Counted from the first letter of the stretch, positions 28,953 to 38,488 are shown. The stretch is DNA of 64,000 nt from Pseudomonas parafulva (GCF_002021815.1 NZ_CP019952.1:3813001-3877000); one strand, 5' to 3'. The notes: generated from the letters alone by a model not told the origin. Numbers and translations are program-made.

Positions 28953-29896
28953 TGGCAACCCTCTTGTTGTTCTGTCAGGCTCACAGCGGCTTGCAGGCGG
29001 GCCAACTGGTCATGGTCGTTGATGCCGAAACCCACCTGGGTGACGGCCTGTGCGGCGATGGCGGTGGCACGGGCCAAGGTGCGCGATGCGGCTTCACCCT
29101 GCAACAGCCCGTGGACCATGCCGGCCACGAGGGAGTCCCCAGCACCGACCGTGCTGGCCACCTTCACCTTGGGCGGTACCGCCGCCAGGGTGAAATCATG
29201 GGCGAACCAGCGTACCCCGTGCTCGCCGGCCGAAACCACCACGTGCTCGACGCCCTCATCCAGTAGCTGTCGGGCGGCCAGTCGCTGTTGATCGGCATCG
29301 TCCACGGGCGTGCCCAGGGCTTCGCCCAACTCTTCGGTATTGGGCTTGACCAGCCAGGGCAGGCTTTGCAGACCGACGCGCAGCGCCTGGCCGCTGGTGT
29401 CCAGCGCCACTTTCAAGCCCATGGCCTTGAGCTCATCGAGCAAATCACCAAACCATTGAGGGCTAATCCCGCGTGGCAGGCTCCCGGCAACGACCACGGC
29501 GTCATGCCCCGGTGCTTCCTGGCGCAACAGGCGCAGCAAGGCATCGCGGGCGGCCGCGTCCACTTCCGGACCCAGGCCATTGATGTCGGTGACGCGGCCA
29601 TCGGCCTCGACCAGCTTGAGGTTGCTGCGGGTTTCCCCAGGCACGCGCACGAAGCAATCGCAGAAGCCGCGCCAGTCGATCAGCGCTTCGAACGCCTGCA
29701 GGTTGTCCTGCCCAAGAAAACCACTGACGGTCACGGTATGGCCCAGGTCGGCCAGCACCTGGGCGACGTTCAAGCCCTTGCCAGCTGCGTGGCTGTGCTG
29801 GGCCTGGCTGCGGTTGACGTGACCGGGGCGCAGGCTGTCGAGCCCGATGGTGATGTCCACGGCAGGGTTGAGGGTCAGGGTAAGGATCTTGGCCAT
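28949..29896 (-). CDS. fruK: 1-Phosphofructokinase
   Basis: Phosphorylates fructose 1-phosphate to fructose 1,6-bisphosphate. It has 315 residues of the PfkB family: N-terminal LTLNPAVDITIGLDSL, the AGKGLNVAQVLADLG substrate loop (about 38-52), and the C-terminal ATP/anion-hole motif STVGAGDSLVAGMVHG (about 247-262) with the catalytic Asp in GAGD. Its ATG follows the fruB stop with no gap, and its stop overlaps fruA. Its substrate, fructose 1-phosphate, is the known effector of P. putida Cra, so FruK activity also tunes operon expression. Confidence 0.96.
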   Translation of the reverse strand: MAKILTLTLNPAVDITIGLDSLRPGHVNRSQAQHSHAAGKGLNVAQVLADLGHTVTVSGFLGQDNLQAFEALIDWRGFCDCFVRVPGETRSNLKLVEADGRVTDINGLGPEVDAAARDALLRLLRQEAPGHDAVVVAGSLPRGISPQWFGDLLDELKAMGLKVALDTSGQALRVGLQSLPWLVKPNTEELGEALGTPVDDADQQRLAARQLLDEGVEHVVVSAGEHGVRWFAHDFTLAAVPPKVKVASTVGAGDSLVAGMVHGLLQGEAASRTLARATAIAAQAVTQVGFGINDHDQLARLQAAVSLTEQQEGCQ

Positions 29897-32749
29897 TCAA
29901 TAACGCTCCACCAGCGCGCGAACCGCGGCGGCACTGTCTTGTTGCAAGGCCTCGCGCGCCAAAGCGCGGGCTGTACGGGAATCGGCCTGGCGCACCAGAG
30001 CCTTGACTTCGGCGACGCTGCGCGACGCCACGCTCAGCTCGTCCACTTCAAGCCCCAGCAGCACCGCGACGGCCTGCGGGTCAGCCGCCAGTTCGCCGCA
30101 AACCCCCACCCACTTGCCATGGGCGTGGGCGGCGCGCACTGTCATGTCGATCAGGCTGAGGACCGCAGGATGCAGCCCATCGGCCTGGACGGACAGGCTG
30201 GGGTGGCCACGGTCGATGGCCAGGGTGTATTGGGTCAGGTCATTGGTGCCGATGCTGAAGAAGTCCACCTCGCGCGCCAGTTGTGGCGCTAACAAGGCTG
30301 CCGAGGGCACCTCGACCATGATGCCCACCTGCAGGTCTGCCACGGGAATCTCCATACGCAGGCGCTCGACCATCGCACGTGCCTCGCGCCACTCGTGCAT
30401 CTGCCCGACCATAGGGAACATGATGCGCAAAGGGCGTTGATCGGCGGCGCGCAGCAGAGCACGCAGCTGGTCTTCCATCACCTGCGGGCGCTGCAGGGTC
30501 AGGCGCACGCCGCGCACGCCGAGGAAGGGGTTTTCTTCCGCGGCGATCGGCCAGTAGGGCAGCGGCTTGTCACCGCCCACGTCCAGGGTACGCACCACCA
30601 GCGGGCGCCCGTCCAGGCCATCGAGCACGCGCCGGTACTCGGCCTCTTGGGTGGCCACATCTGGCGCCTGGGAATGGGCCATGAAGATCAGCTCGGTGCG
30701 CAACAGGCCGACGCCTTCGGCCCCCTGCTCCACCACTTTGGCGATACCGCTGCTTTCACCGATGTTGGCGAACACTTCGATGGCATGGCCATCACGGGTC
30801 ACGGCCGGGTCGAAACGGTTGGCCCACGCGGCTTGCAAGCGCTGCTCGCGCAGGTCGCGCTCAGCCAAGGCACGCTGCAGCTCATCGGCTGGCGGCGCGA
30901 CGTTGACCACTCCGCGCTGGCCGTCGAGCAGCAGCGGCGTGCCGTTTTCCACTAGCAGCACGCTGGCGCCGGCTCCGACCACGGCAGGGATACCCAGCGC
31001 CCGGGCGACAATGGCGCTGTGCGCGGTGGCGCCACCCTGGGCCGTGACGATCCCGGCAACCCGCGCCGGGTCGAGCCTGGCGACATCGGAGGGGCCGACC
31101 TCGCTCATCACCAGTACGTAAGGTTGGTCAGGCTCGCTCTGCGTCTGGACCCCGCACAGCTGGGCCAATACGCGGCGGCCCACGTCGCGCAGGTCGGCAG
31201 CCCGCTCGGCCAGCAAAGCGTCATGCAGCGCTTCCTGCTGGCTGGCGGCTGACTCGATCACCGCCACCCATGCGGCAGCGGCACTCTCCCCCTGAGCCAG
31301 GCGCTGCTCGACGTCGTCGGTCAGAGCCGGGTCGGCCAGCATTTCCTGATGGGTGACGAAAATCTCGCCGATGGCCGCGTCGCTGCGCTGCACCAGCACC
31401 TGAAGATCGGCACTGACGGTAGCCACGGCCTGGGTCAGCTTGTGACGTTCCTGATCGTACGACTCGCCGCGCAGCGGGTAGTCGTACGTGCGCTCGGTCA
31501 CGACGTGGGCAGGGCCGCACGCGATACCCGGGGCAGCGCCCACACCCTGTACGCGGCTGCCGGCCGCCGGCGCCTTCGCCTTTTCGACGGTTGGCTGCGC
31601 GGGGGTCTCTGGGACAAGCGGCAGTGCCTCCACCTCCTCGCCCAGCCCTTGCTCGATGGCTGCCAGTAACGCAGGCAGGGCATCGGCGGCGATAGCGGGC
31701 TCGGCCACCAGTTCCAGTTCCTGGCCACGGCGCGCGCCCAGGCTCAACAGCTTGCTCAGGCTTTTCACCGAGACGCCAGGCTGACCGCTCTCGACCACGC
31801 GCACGCGAATGTCGCCCTCGAAACGTTTGGCCAGTTGCGCCAGCACCTTGGCTGGGCGGGCATGCAGGCCGTGGGCATTGGCCAGCAGGATGCGTGCGCT
31901 CGGCCAGTCGGCAGGCGCCTCGCCGCCGAGCACTTCGAGCACGGCGCGGCTGCTGGTGGCCTGGTAGAGCATCTGCCCGCGCCCTTCGATCAACACTTCG
32001 CACAACCGTTCGAGCAATGCCTGGTGGGCAGCCCCCAGGCTGGCCAGGCAGAACAGGCCAGTCAGCGGTTGATCGCGATAACGCACAGGTTGTGCCGGGG
32101 TGACGAAGGCCAGGCCTGGCTGGCGAACTTGGCGTTCGCTGTGCAGCCACCACAAACCCTCTCCCAGCGGCAGCGGCTCTGCCTGCTGCAGCACGGCGGC
32201 AAAGCCGCTGTCCACGCAGTTGGCGCGCTGCAACAGGCGCGCACCGCGCCAGGCCAGCTCATCGAAGTCTTCGGCCGGAAGGTTCAGGGCGATCAATTGC
32301 GCATCGAGCGCCAGCGCCTGCGGTGCACCCTGCAGCAGTTTGAGCAAGGCCTCGGCCGAGCCTGCACGGCGCAGGGCTTCTGCCAGATCGGTTTCGCCCA
32401 GGGCACGGGTCAGCAATTGCAGAAGGCGCAAGTGCTCGTCAGAGCGCGCGGCGATGCCAATGGCCAGGTACACGATCTGCCCATCACCCCAGTCCACACC
32501 CTCGGGAAACTGCAACAGGCGCACGCCCGTGGTGTACACCAGGTCGCGGGTCTGCGGCGTACCGTGGGGGATGGCGATGCCCTGGCCAAGGAACGTGGAA
32601 CCTTGCGCCTCGCGATCCTGCAACCCTTGCAGGTAGCCCTCGGCGACCAGTCCGTCGGCGACCAGGCGATCCGCCAGCAGGCGCAATGCATGTGCCTTGT
32701 CTGGGGCCGTCTGGCCCATGGCTATCTGCTCCTTGGCGAGCTCAAGCAT
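29897..32749 (-). CDS. fruB: Fructose PTS EI-HPr-EIIA fusion protein
   Basis: Cytoplasmic phosphotransfer chain of the fructose PTS in one 950-residue protein. EIIA-Fru lies at about 1-143, with phosphorylatable His62 in IAIPHGTP. A spacer region covers about 150-280. HPr lies at about 285-370, with His296 in GLHARPA and a VSVKSLSKLLSLG regulatory-Ser region. Enzyme I lies at about 400-950, with His577 in GGATAHSA and PEP-site motifs DVGGDKPLPYWP, SIGTNDLTQYTLA and CGELA. GAGAAGG precedes the ATG. It is first in the operon and is read divergently from cra. In Pseudomonas this fusion is the only sugar PTS phosphotransfer chain. Confidence 0.96.
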   Translation of the reverse strand: MLELAKEQIAMGQTAPDKAHALRLLADRLVADGLVAEGYLQGLQDREAQGSTFLGQGIAIPHGTPQTRDLVYTTGVRLLQFPEGVDWGDGQIVYLAIGIAARSDEHLRLLQLLTRALGETDLAEALRRAGSAEALLKLLQGAPQALALDAQLIALNLPAEDFDELAWRGARLLQRANCVDSGFAAVLQQAEPLPLGEGLWWLHSERQVRQPGLAFVTPAQPVRYRDQPLTGLFCLASLGAAHQALLERLCEVLIEGRGQMLYQATSSRAVLEVLGGEAPADWPSARILLANAHGLHARPAKVLAQLAKRFEGDIRVRVVESGQPGVSVKSLSKLLSLGARRGQELELVAEPAIAADALPALLAAIEQGLGEEVEALPLVPETPAQPTVEKAKAPAAGSRVQGVGAAPGIACGPAHVVTERTYDYPLRGESYDQERHKLTQAVATVSADLQVLVQRSDAAIGEIFVTHQEMLADPALTDDVEQRLAQGESAAAAWVAVIESAASQQEALHDALLAERAADLRDVGRRVLAQLCGVQTQSEPDQPYVLVMSEVGPSDVARLDPARVAGIVTAQGGATAHSAIVARALGIPAVVGAGASVLLVENGTPLLLDGQRGVVNVAPPADELQRALAERDLREQRLQAAWANRFDPAVTRDGHAIEVFANIGESSGIAKVVEQGAEGVGLLRTELIFMAHSQAPDVATQEAEYRRVLDGLDGRPLVVRTLDVGGDKPLPYWPIAAEENPFLGVRGVRLTLQRPQVMEDQLRALLRAADQRPLRIMFPMVGQMHEWREARAMVERLRMEIPVADLQVGIMVEVPSAALLAPQLAREVDFFSIGTNDLTQYTLAIDRGHPSLSVQADGLHPAVLSLIDMTVRAAHAHGKWVGVCGELAADPQAVAVLLGLEVDELSVASRSVAEVKALVRQADSRTARALAREALQQDSAAAVRALVERY

Positions 32750-32864
32750 GACCTTCTCCCTTTGCAGTTCCCGGATGGGTACTGGAGTATTGTTGTGAAA
32801 TTCACGGAAATGGCCAGTTCAACCGCCTTGCACAGTGGGCAGCAGAGGCAGAAAATCAGGAGGC

Positions 32865-32876
32865 TGAAACGTTTAA
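32865..32876. promoter_or_regulatory. Cra (FruR) operator
   Basis: TGAAACGTTTAA is the exact reverse complement of the P. putida Cra consensus TTAAACGTTTCA. It lies 116 bp upstream of the fruB start and 158 bp upstream of cra, between the divergent genes. Cra bound here is known to repress fruBKA until fructose 1-phosphate releases it. Confidence 0.9.
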
Positions 32877-32877
32877 T

Positions 32878-32906
32878 CTGACCAGGCGGCCACGTTACTC
32901 GATAAT
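32878..32906 (+). promoter_or_regulatory. Possible cra promoter
   Basis: CTGACC (32878-32883), 17-bp spacer and GATAAT (32901-32906). The Cra operator sits directly upstream of the -35. The leader to the cra GTG would be about 120 bases. The match is moderate. Confidence 0.35.
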
Positions 32907-33033
32907 CTGCCGATGAAAAAGCCCCATCCTGTCGGACAATTGCGACAATGCTCGCCTGCGCTCGCTGCGGTATCAGGGTCAAACTGCCTGGTCATCGCCT
33001 ACAGCCAGCTTTGGTCATAACAAGGAAAACTCG

Positions 33034-34029
33034 GTGAAACTCAGCGATATCGCCCGCCTGGCCGGTGTGTCCGTCACTACCGCCAGCTACGTCATCAATG
33101 GCAAGGCCGAACAGCAACGCATCAGCAACAGCACCGTGGAGCGCGTGCAGGCGGTGGTGCAGGCCCATGGATTTACGCCCAACCCTCAGGCCGCTGGCCT
33201 GCGCAGCCGGCATACCCGCACGCTGGGCTTCATCCTCCCGGACCTTGAGAACCCCAGCTACGCGCGTATTGCCAAGCGCCTTGAGCAAGGGGCTCGGGCC
33301 CGGGGCTACCAGTTGCTGATCGCCAGCAGTGACGACCAGCCCGACAGCGAGCGCCAGTTGCAGCAGCTGTTCCGGGCGCGCCGGTGCGATGCCTTGTTCG
33401 TGGCCAGCTGCCTGCCGCCGCACGATCAGAGCTACCGCGAGTTGCAAGACAAGGGCCTGCCGGTCATTGCCATCGACCGAGGCCTGGACCCCCGGTATTT
33501 CTGCTCGGTGATCAGCGATGACCATGATGCCAGTCGTCGTCTGGCCGCCAGCCTGTTGAGCACCTCGCCAGGCAGCATTGCCTTGATCGGCGCACGCCCT
33601 GAACTGTCGGTTAGCCAGGCCCGCGCCGGTGGCTTCGACGATGCGCTACAGGGCTTTGCCGGTGAGGTGCGCCGCTACCAGGGCGAAGCGTTCAGCCGAG
33701 AGTGCGGGCAGCGCCTCATGCAGCAATTGATCGATGAGCTGGGTGGCCTGCCCGATGCCTTGATCACCACTTCGTACGTGCTCCTGCAGGGAGTGTTCGA
33801 CGCGCTGCACGCCCAGCCCACCGAGTCGCGCAGGTTGCAGCTGGGTACATTCGGCGACAACCAGTTGCTCGACTTCTTGCCGCTGCCGGTCAATGCCATG
33901 GCCCAACGTCACGGGGACATGGCCGCCAAGGCACTGGAACTGGCCCTTGCCGCGATTGAAGAAAAACGCTACGAACCAGGCGTGCATGCGGTCTCGCGCA
34001 CCTTCAAGCAACGAATCGACCCGTCATGA
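33034..34029 (+). CDS. cra: Catabolite repressor-activator Cra (FruR)
   Basis: LacI/GalR-family regulator of the fructose operon, 331 residues. The N-terminal helix-turn-helix reads KLSDIARLAGVSVTTASYVINGKA, with hinge helix at about 45-60 (GFTPNPQAAGLRSRHT). The effector-binding domain spans about 62-325. The start is GTG, with AAGGA 8 bases upstream and KLSDIARLAG as the classic family beginning. Divergent from fruB with the operator between them. Its stop overlaps the tatD-type gene by ATGA, so the two are co-translated. In P. putida the inducer is fructose 1-phosphate. Confidence 0.95.
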   Translation: MKLSDIARLAGVSVTTASYVINGKAEQQRISNSTVERVQAVVQAHGFTPNPQAAGLRSRHTRTLGFILPDLENPSYARIAKRLEQGARARGYQLLIASSDDQPDSERQLQQLFRARRCDALFVASCLPPHDQSYRELQDKGLPVIAIDRGLDPRYFCSVISDDHDASRRLAASLLSTSPGSIALIGARPELSVSQARAGGFDDALQGFAGEVRRYQGEAFSRECGQRLMQQLIDELGGLPDALITTSYVLLQGVFDALHAQPTESRRLQLGTFGDNQLLDFLPLPVNAMAQRHGDMAAKALELALAAIEEKRYEPGVHAVSRTFKQRIDPS

Positions 34030-34820
34030 ACCTGCGTCTGATCGACACCCACACGCACCTGGACTTCCCGGACTTCGACGCCGACCGCCCGAGCCTGATG
34101 GCCCGTGCAAGCGCGCAAGGCGTCGAGCGAATGGTGGTGCTGGGGGTTCATCAGGCCAACTTTCAGCGGGTATGGGACCTGGCCTGCAGCGACTCGCGCC
34201 TGGCCGCGGCGCTTGGCCTGCACCCGGTCTACCTTGAAGATCATCAACCGAGCCACATCGAGCAGTTGCGCGCCTGGCTGGAGCGCTTGCGTGGCGATAG
34301 CCGCCTGTGTGCGCTGGGCGAGTTCGGACTGGATTACTACCTCCCTGAACTGGACAAGGCTCGTCAGCAGGACGTGTTCGAAGCGCAGTTGCAAATGGCG
34401 TGCGACTTCCAGCTACCGGCCCTGCTGCACGTGCGCCGCAGCCATGCCCAGGTGATTGCCACCCTCAAGCGCTACAAGCCCATGCGGGCGGGTATCATCC
34501 ATGCATTCGCCGGCAGTTACGAAGAGGCACGTGAGTACATCAAGCTAGGCTTTCGGCTTGGGTTGGGCGGCGCGGCGACCTGGCCCCAGGCCTTGCGGCT
34601 GCGCCGTACGATTGCCCGCTTACCGCTCGACAGCGTGGTGCTGGAGACCGACGCACCGGACATGGCGCCGGTCATGCATCCGGGGGTGCGCAACAGCCCC
34701 GAGCACCTGCCAGACATCGCACAATCGCTGGCCGAGTCGATGGGCGTGCCCGTCGAGCAATTGGCCGAAGCGAGCACGCGCAATGCCTGCGAGCTGTTCG
34801 GTTGGCAAGCCCTGCATTGA
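34026..34820 (+). CDS. TatD-family metal-dependent deoxyribonuclease
   Basis: Cytoplasmic metal-dependent hydrolase of the TatD/YjjV group, 264 residues. Metal-site motifs run in order: DTHTHLDFPDF (about 7-17), GEFGLDYY (about 98-105), LLHVRRSHAQV (about 136-146), HAFAGSYEEA (about 159-168) and ETDAPDMAP (about 207-215). Family members act as 3'-5' exonucleases or on DNA damage. The cra stop overlaps its ATG; the pairing appears to be conserved synteny rather than a functional link. It ends tail-to-tail with ampE. Confidence 0.92.
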   Translation: MNLRLIDTHTHLDFPDFDADRPSLMARASAQGVERMVVLGVHQANFQRVWDLACSDSRLAAALGLHPVYLEDHQPSHIEQLRAWLERLRGDSRLCALGEFGLDYYLPELDKARQQDVFEAQLQMACDFQLPALLHVRRSHAQVIATLKRYKPMRAGIIHAFAGSYEEAREYIKLGFRLGLGGAATWPQALRLRRTIARLPLDSVVLETDAPDMAPVMHPGVRNSPEHLPDIAQSLAESMGVPVEQLAEASTRNACELFGWQALH

Positions 34821-34844
34821 TTCGCGCCGGCCCGCCCCGCGCGG

Positions 34845-35684
34845 TCAGGCCAACACGGTCCACAACGCGAAAGCGGCATACCACAGCACACCACAACGCA
34901 GCACCAGGTCCCATAGGCCATCCAGGCGTCGCATCCCGCAATCATTCTCACTGGCAGTGCCGGCATCACTGCCGTCATCAGCCATACGCCCGACGCGGGC
35001 TACCAGGTGCGCGGCAGTGACATGCCAGTTCAACAACTCGTGCAATATTTCGCGGGCAACGGCCACGAAGTTGCCGACCAGGGCAAAGCTCAATGCCACC
35101 ACCCTGACCGGCACCCAGTCCATGAGGTGGCGAAGCTGCTCGGCGCGGTGCTGGAGTGCGGGTCGCTGACTGTGCGCTTGGCACAACGCCAGAAGGCGGT
35201 AAGCCAGGGCAACGGCCGGCCCCAGCAGGAAGTACCAGAAGATGACGGCGAAAAAGCCCTGGTAGGCCTCCCACAGCAACCTGCTTTGCAGGCGTTCGCG
35301 CAGGTTGCGTGGCCCATCGGCCACTATGCCAAGGTCACGTGCAGCCACGTGCAGCGCGGCCTGTTCATCGCCCCTGTGCCAGGCGTCACGCACAGGCCCG
35401 AGGGAAGCCTTGGCATCGCCACGTCCCAGGCTATAAACCAGCACCAGAAGATGTACTGGCAAGGCCAGCAGGCCGTAGGCAACGGGCTCAAGCACATGTA
35501 ACAGCAGTGTCAGCACCAGCACCGGAGCCAGCACCACAGCGGCCAGTACCCACCCTACAGGCAGCCCACCTTTGCGCTCAAGGCGCGCCAGTTCGCCAAG
35601 GAAGAAACCGTCACGCTGGACCAGATGGCGCAAGCCGGAAAATTTCTCGAACCACAGCACCAGGATCAACACCAGAAAACTCAT
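34845..35684 (-). CDS. ampE: AmpE, inner-membrane partner of AmpD
   Basis: Integral membrane protein of 279 residues encoded directly after ampD (3-bp gap). Membrane segments are seen at about 47-80 and 140-165, and near the C terminus (ALWTVLA end). Family motif marks are an RDLGI-type segment (about 117-121) and the LLWEAYQGFFAVIFWYFLLGP stretch (about 136-156). The exact role in beta-lactamase induction and muropeptide sensing is unclear in general. Its position in an ampDE operon supports the call. Confidence 0.92.
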   Translation of the reverse strand: MSFLVLILVLWFEKFSGLRHLVQRDGFFLGELARLERKGGLPVGWVLAAVVLAPVLVLTLLLHVLEPVAYGLLALPVHLLVLVYSLGRGDAKASLGPVRDAWHRGDEQAALHVAARDLGIVADGPRNLRERLQSRLLWEAYQGFFAVIFWYFLLGPAVALAYRLLALCQAHSQRPALQHRAEQLRHLMDWVPVRVVALSFALVGNFVAVAREILHELLNWHVTAAHLVARVGRMADDGSDAGTASENDCGMRRLDGLWDLVLRCGVLWYAAFALWTVLA

Positions 35685-35687
35685 GCC

Positions 35688-36254
35688 TCAGCCCTCCTCG
35701 CGCTGTAACGCCTGGCGATACCGCACCCAGTCGAAGGCAGGGCCGGGGTCGGTCTTGCGTTGGGGGGCGATATCGCTGTGCCCTTGGATACGCTCGGGTG
35801 CGATGGCCGGCCAGGCCTTGCGGATGTGCCGCGTCAAGCGGTCGAGGGTCAGGTACTGCGCATCGGTATACGGTATCTCGTCAGTGCCCTCCAGCTCGAT
35901 GCCGATCGAGAAATCGTTACAGCCCTCACGGCCGTCGAAACAGGAGACGCCGGCATGCCAGGCCCGATCATGCAACGAGACGAACTGGGTCACCGCCCCC
36001 CCACGCTCGATGAACAGGTGTGCAGATACCTTCAGGTGCTCGATGCTGGCGAAATACGGGTGTGCGTTCGGGTCGAGCCGGTTCTGAAAGAACGCCTGGA
36101 CGTAACCGCCGCCGAAGTTGGCCGGCGGCAAGCTGATGTTGTGAAGCACCAGCAGAGAAATCTGCTCACCTTGCGGGCGGGCGTTGAAATTCGGTGAGGG
36201 GCAGTGGGTGATTCCGTCTCCGTGGAACCAGCCAGTGGCACGGTCCAATTGCAT
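35688..36254 (-). CDS. ampD: 1,6-anhydro-N-acetylmuramyl-L-alanine amidase AmpD
   Basis: Cytosolic zinc amidase that cleaves anhydro-muropeptides during wall recycling and so keeps AmpR-controlled beta-lactamase low. I take the start at 36254 (MQLDRATGWFHG), giving 188 residues, the normal AmpD length. The longer frame from 36332 would add 26 residues unlike the family. Zinc ligands are His38, His159 and Asp169 (KTDPGPAF); the catalytic Glu120 lies in GIELEG. The upstream ribosome site is weak (AGGAC). It is transcribed after the DUF1631 gene and before ampE. Confidence 0.94.
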   Translation of the reverse strand: MQLDRATGWFHGDGITHCPSPNFNARPQGEQISLLVLHNISLPPANFGGGYVQAFFQNRLDPNAHPYFASIEHLKVSAHLFIERGGAVTQFVSLHDRAWHAGVSCFDGREGCNDFSIGIELEGTDEIPYTDAQYLTLDRLTRHIRKAWPAIAPERIQGHSDIAPQRKTDPGPAFDWVRYRQALQREEG

Positions 36255-36328
36255 GAGGGGCCTGTCCTGAAAAGTGCTGCACAGAGCGTCAGTATGCCCT
36301 GCTGCCGCTAGCGTTGACACGGTAATCA

Positions 36329-38488
36329 TCACAAAGCAGCCAGCCCGCTCCTGTGCAAATCCTCTATGACCGCTTCCAGGGCGCGCTCGAACAAAGGACC
36401 GTCATCCAATACGCGAACGGTGCCGGCTTCCAGGGCCTGGGTAAGGCCTGCGCCACTCCACTCCCGCACTTTCATGCCGCTGCGATTTGCAAAGACGAGC
36501 TTGTCGCAACTGTCCAGGCGTGCCACCAACTTGCAGCGCTGAATGCCACTGTCATCGGACACTTCAATCCAGGTACCCATGCGCAAGCGTTGCACCTTCT
36601 GCGAGACCTTGACCTTGCCCTTGTCACCGGCCGGTTGCTGCCCAGGTCCGTCTGCCTCTTCGGCCAACGCCAACAGGATGTCCTGGGTGACCAGGATGTC
36701 GTCCTCGTCGGCCTCAGCGCCACCTGCATAAGCACGTATGTGCAGTTGTTCGAGTTTGCGGAAAAATTCACGGGTCACCAGCGAGTCGGTTCCGACACTG
36801 GCCAGCCCATCGCGCAACGACTTGAGCAATGGTGGTACCTGATGCACCAGGGCCTGCGGCTGAAGCGATGGCGTCACACTGGCCAGCAAGGTATCGAGGG
36901 TCTGCAGCGCACTGCGCCAGCCCAGAGACGCTTCGCCGTGTCTGAGCCAAGCCAGCATCATCACCTGGCTCCAGTTGTTGATCAGCATCCGTACCACTGC
37001 CTGGGGCCAGACCCGTCCCCGCAGGCGCTGGCTGAGCACGTGTTGCACCTGTCGCCTGGCAAGCGATGCATTGGCCCGCCCCTCTTCGGCGTCCCGGGTG
37101 CGCTGCTCGAACAACTCGGTACGCCGCCGTTCATGCTGGGTCTGCCCGAGCAAGTCCTCGAGTAGCTCACCGAACAGACTCGTGTCTTCGGCAAAGTCGA
37201 TGAGCAGGCGCTGAACCACACGTTCAGCGCGCAGTTGCAACGCATCACCCTGCTCTTGCTCGCGCGGGTCGCAGCCGAGCCCCGCCGCCGCCATTTCGTT
37301 GAGCAGCCGCCGGGCGGGATGACTGGCGCGGCTGAGCAGCCCCCTGTCCAGCAGCGCCACCTTGAGCAGCGGGATCTGCAGGCGCGCCAGCACGGCTCGC
37401 AGGCAGGGGGGTAGATTGTCGTCGCGAGCAATAAACCTGAACACGTGATCGATCAGGTTGATCATGTCTTCGTCGTCCCCGCCAATAAAGCGGCGGGTAC
37501 CGCTACGCACGCTGATGGTCAGCAGCAATTGCTCCACTTGCTGGCCAAGGGCGAAATCGTCAGCCGCATCGGGCTCTGGCACATAGTGCTGCAGATGTGA
37601 GAGTAACCGCAGCAGATCGGCTCTGCTGACCGGCTGGGCGCCGGCCGGTGCCTCCAGGCGAGGCGCGAACAAACCACGTGCGGATCGCAGAAGCGGTTGC
37701 AGGGAGGCGAACAACGCATCGCCTGCGGTATCTTCGCTCGCTTCAGGCTCATGGTAGGAGCGCTCGTCCGGCTCCGCCAGCAAGTAACTGTCCCCGGCTC
37801 GTCGGCAAGGCGTCGGTGGCAGCTGACCCAGCACGCCTGCCGCAATCAGCAGCCTGTTGGCTTCGCCATAGATGACTTGCGCGTCGCACAATACATACCG
37901 CTCGAACAGCTTGAGCAGCACCAGCTTGACGCGCGGCCCTACACCCAGGCTTTGCCCGGCCTCGAGAAAGCAGCGACACAAGGCAATCGGGTTCAGGGGG
38001 TTGCACTGCTCAGGCACATGACGTTCGAGCAGCGTCTGCAAGCGCAGGCCCAGCTGCTGTAGCGCGACGCCATCACGGGCCTTTACCCTGGTCACCATCG
38101 CCTCCACCGCTGCTGCACGCTCGGACTGACCGGGGGTGAGCGACAATACGGGAGCGACGGTTGCCGGGGTATGCTCAGGCTCAGGCTCGGCCAAGCGCGC
38201 GAAGGCTTCATGGACGGTATCGAGAAACAGCCGCTCGATGCTCTTGCGCTTGAGTCGCAAGTCGCGCATGGCTTCGAAATACAGGTGCTGAGCGAACCGG
38301 TCCGCGGCCTTGTCGGCCATTTCGAACAGGGTATCGTCGGCATTGTCGAACAGCGCCTGCAAACCCTGGCGCAGTTGCAGGGCGGCCTGATCGCGCACCT
38401 GCAGCAGCGCGATGGGCAGACTCGTGGGGGGCGTGCGCCGTCCATGTTCAGCCGCCGCCAAGGGCACTACCTTGCCCTCTTTGTGCAT
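36329..38488 (-). CDS. DUF1631 family protein, unknown function
   Basis: Large cytoplasmic, mostly helical protein of 719 residues. I place the start at 38488 (MHKEGKVVPL), where AAGGAG stands 6 bases before the ATG; the longer frame to 38551 has no such site. There is no signal peptide or membrane helix. The N-terminal half (about 30-250) is helical, and the C-terminal third has a basic, PilZ-like stretch (about 600-680: SQKVQRLRMGTWIEVSD then FANRSGMKVREWSG). In P. aeruginosa a homologue stands between ampD and nadC (PA4523), so this is conserved synteny. Function is unknown to me; a link to c-di-GMP is only a guess from the weak PilZ-like look. Confidence 0.85.
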   Translation of the reverse strand: MHKEGKVVPLAAAEHGRRTPPTSLPIALLQVRDQAALQLRQGLQALFDNADDTLFEMADKAADRFAQHLYFEAMRDLRLKRKSIERLFLDTVHEAFARLAEPEPEHTPATVAPVLSLTPGQSERAAAVEAMVTRVKARDGVALQQLGLRLQTLLERHVPEQCNPLNPIALCRCFLEAGQSLGVGPRVKLVLLKLFERYVLCDAQVIYGEANRLLIAAGVLGQLPPTPCRRAGDSYLLAEPDERSYHEPEASEDTAGDALFASLQPLLRSARGLFAPRLEAPAGAQPVSRADLLRLLSHLQHYVPEPDAADDFALGQQVEQLLLTISVRSGTRRFIGGDDEDMINLIDHVFRFIARDDNLPPCLRAVLARLQIPLLKVALLDRGLLSRASHPARRLLNEMAAAGLGCDPREQEQGDALQLRAERVVQRLLIDFAEDTSLFGELLEDLLGQTQHERRRTELFEQRTRDAEEGRANASLARRQVQHVLSQRLRGRVWPQAVVRMLINNWSQVMMLAWLRHGEASLGWRSALQTLDTLLASVTPSLQPQALVHQVPPLLKSLRDGLASVGTDSLVTREFFRKLEQLHIRAYAGGAEADEDDILVTQDILLALAEEADGPGQQPAGDKGKVKVSQKVQRLRMGTWIEVSDDSGIQRCKLVARLDSCDKLVFANRSGMKVREWSGAGLTQALEAGTVRVLDDGPLFERALEAVIEDLHRSGLAAL

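Noticed and set aside
27333-29291. Long plus-strand frames over fruA/fruK (27333-28127 and 28137-29291)
   Set aside because: Both lie opposite clear PTS genes with catalytic motifs, and have no ribosome site or family resemblance.
36255-36332. N-terminal extension of AmpD by 26 codons
   Set aside because: AmpD is a cytosolic protein of about 187 residues starting MQLD in Pseudomonas; the extension is unlike the family.
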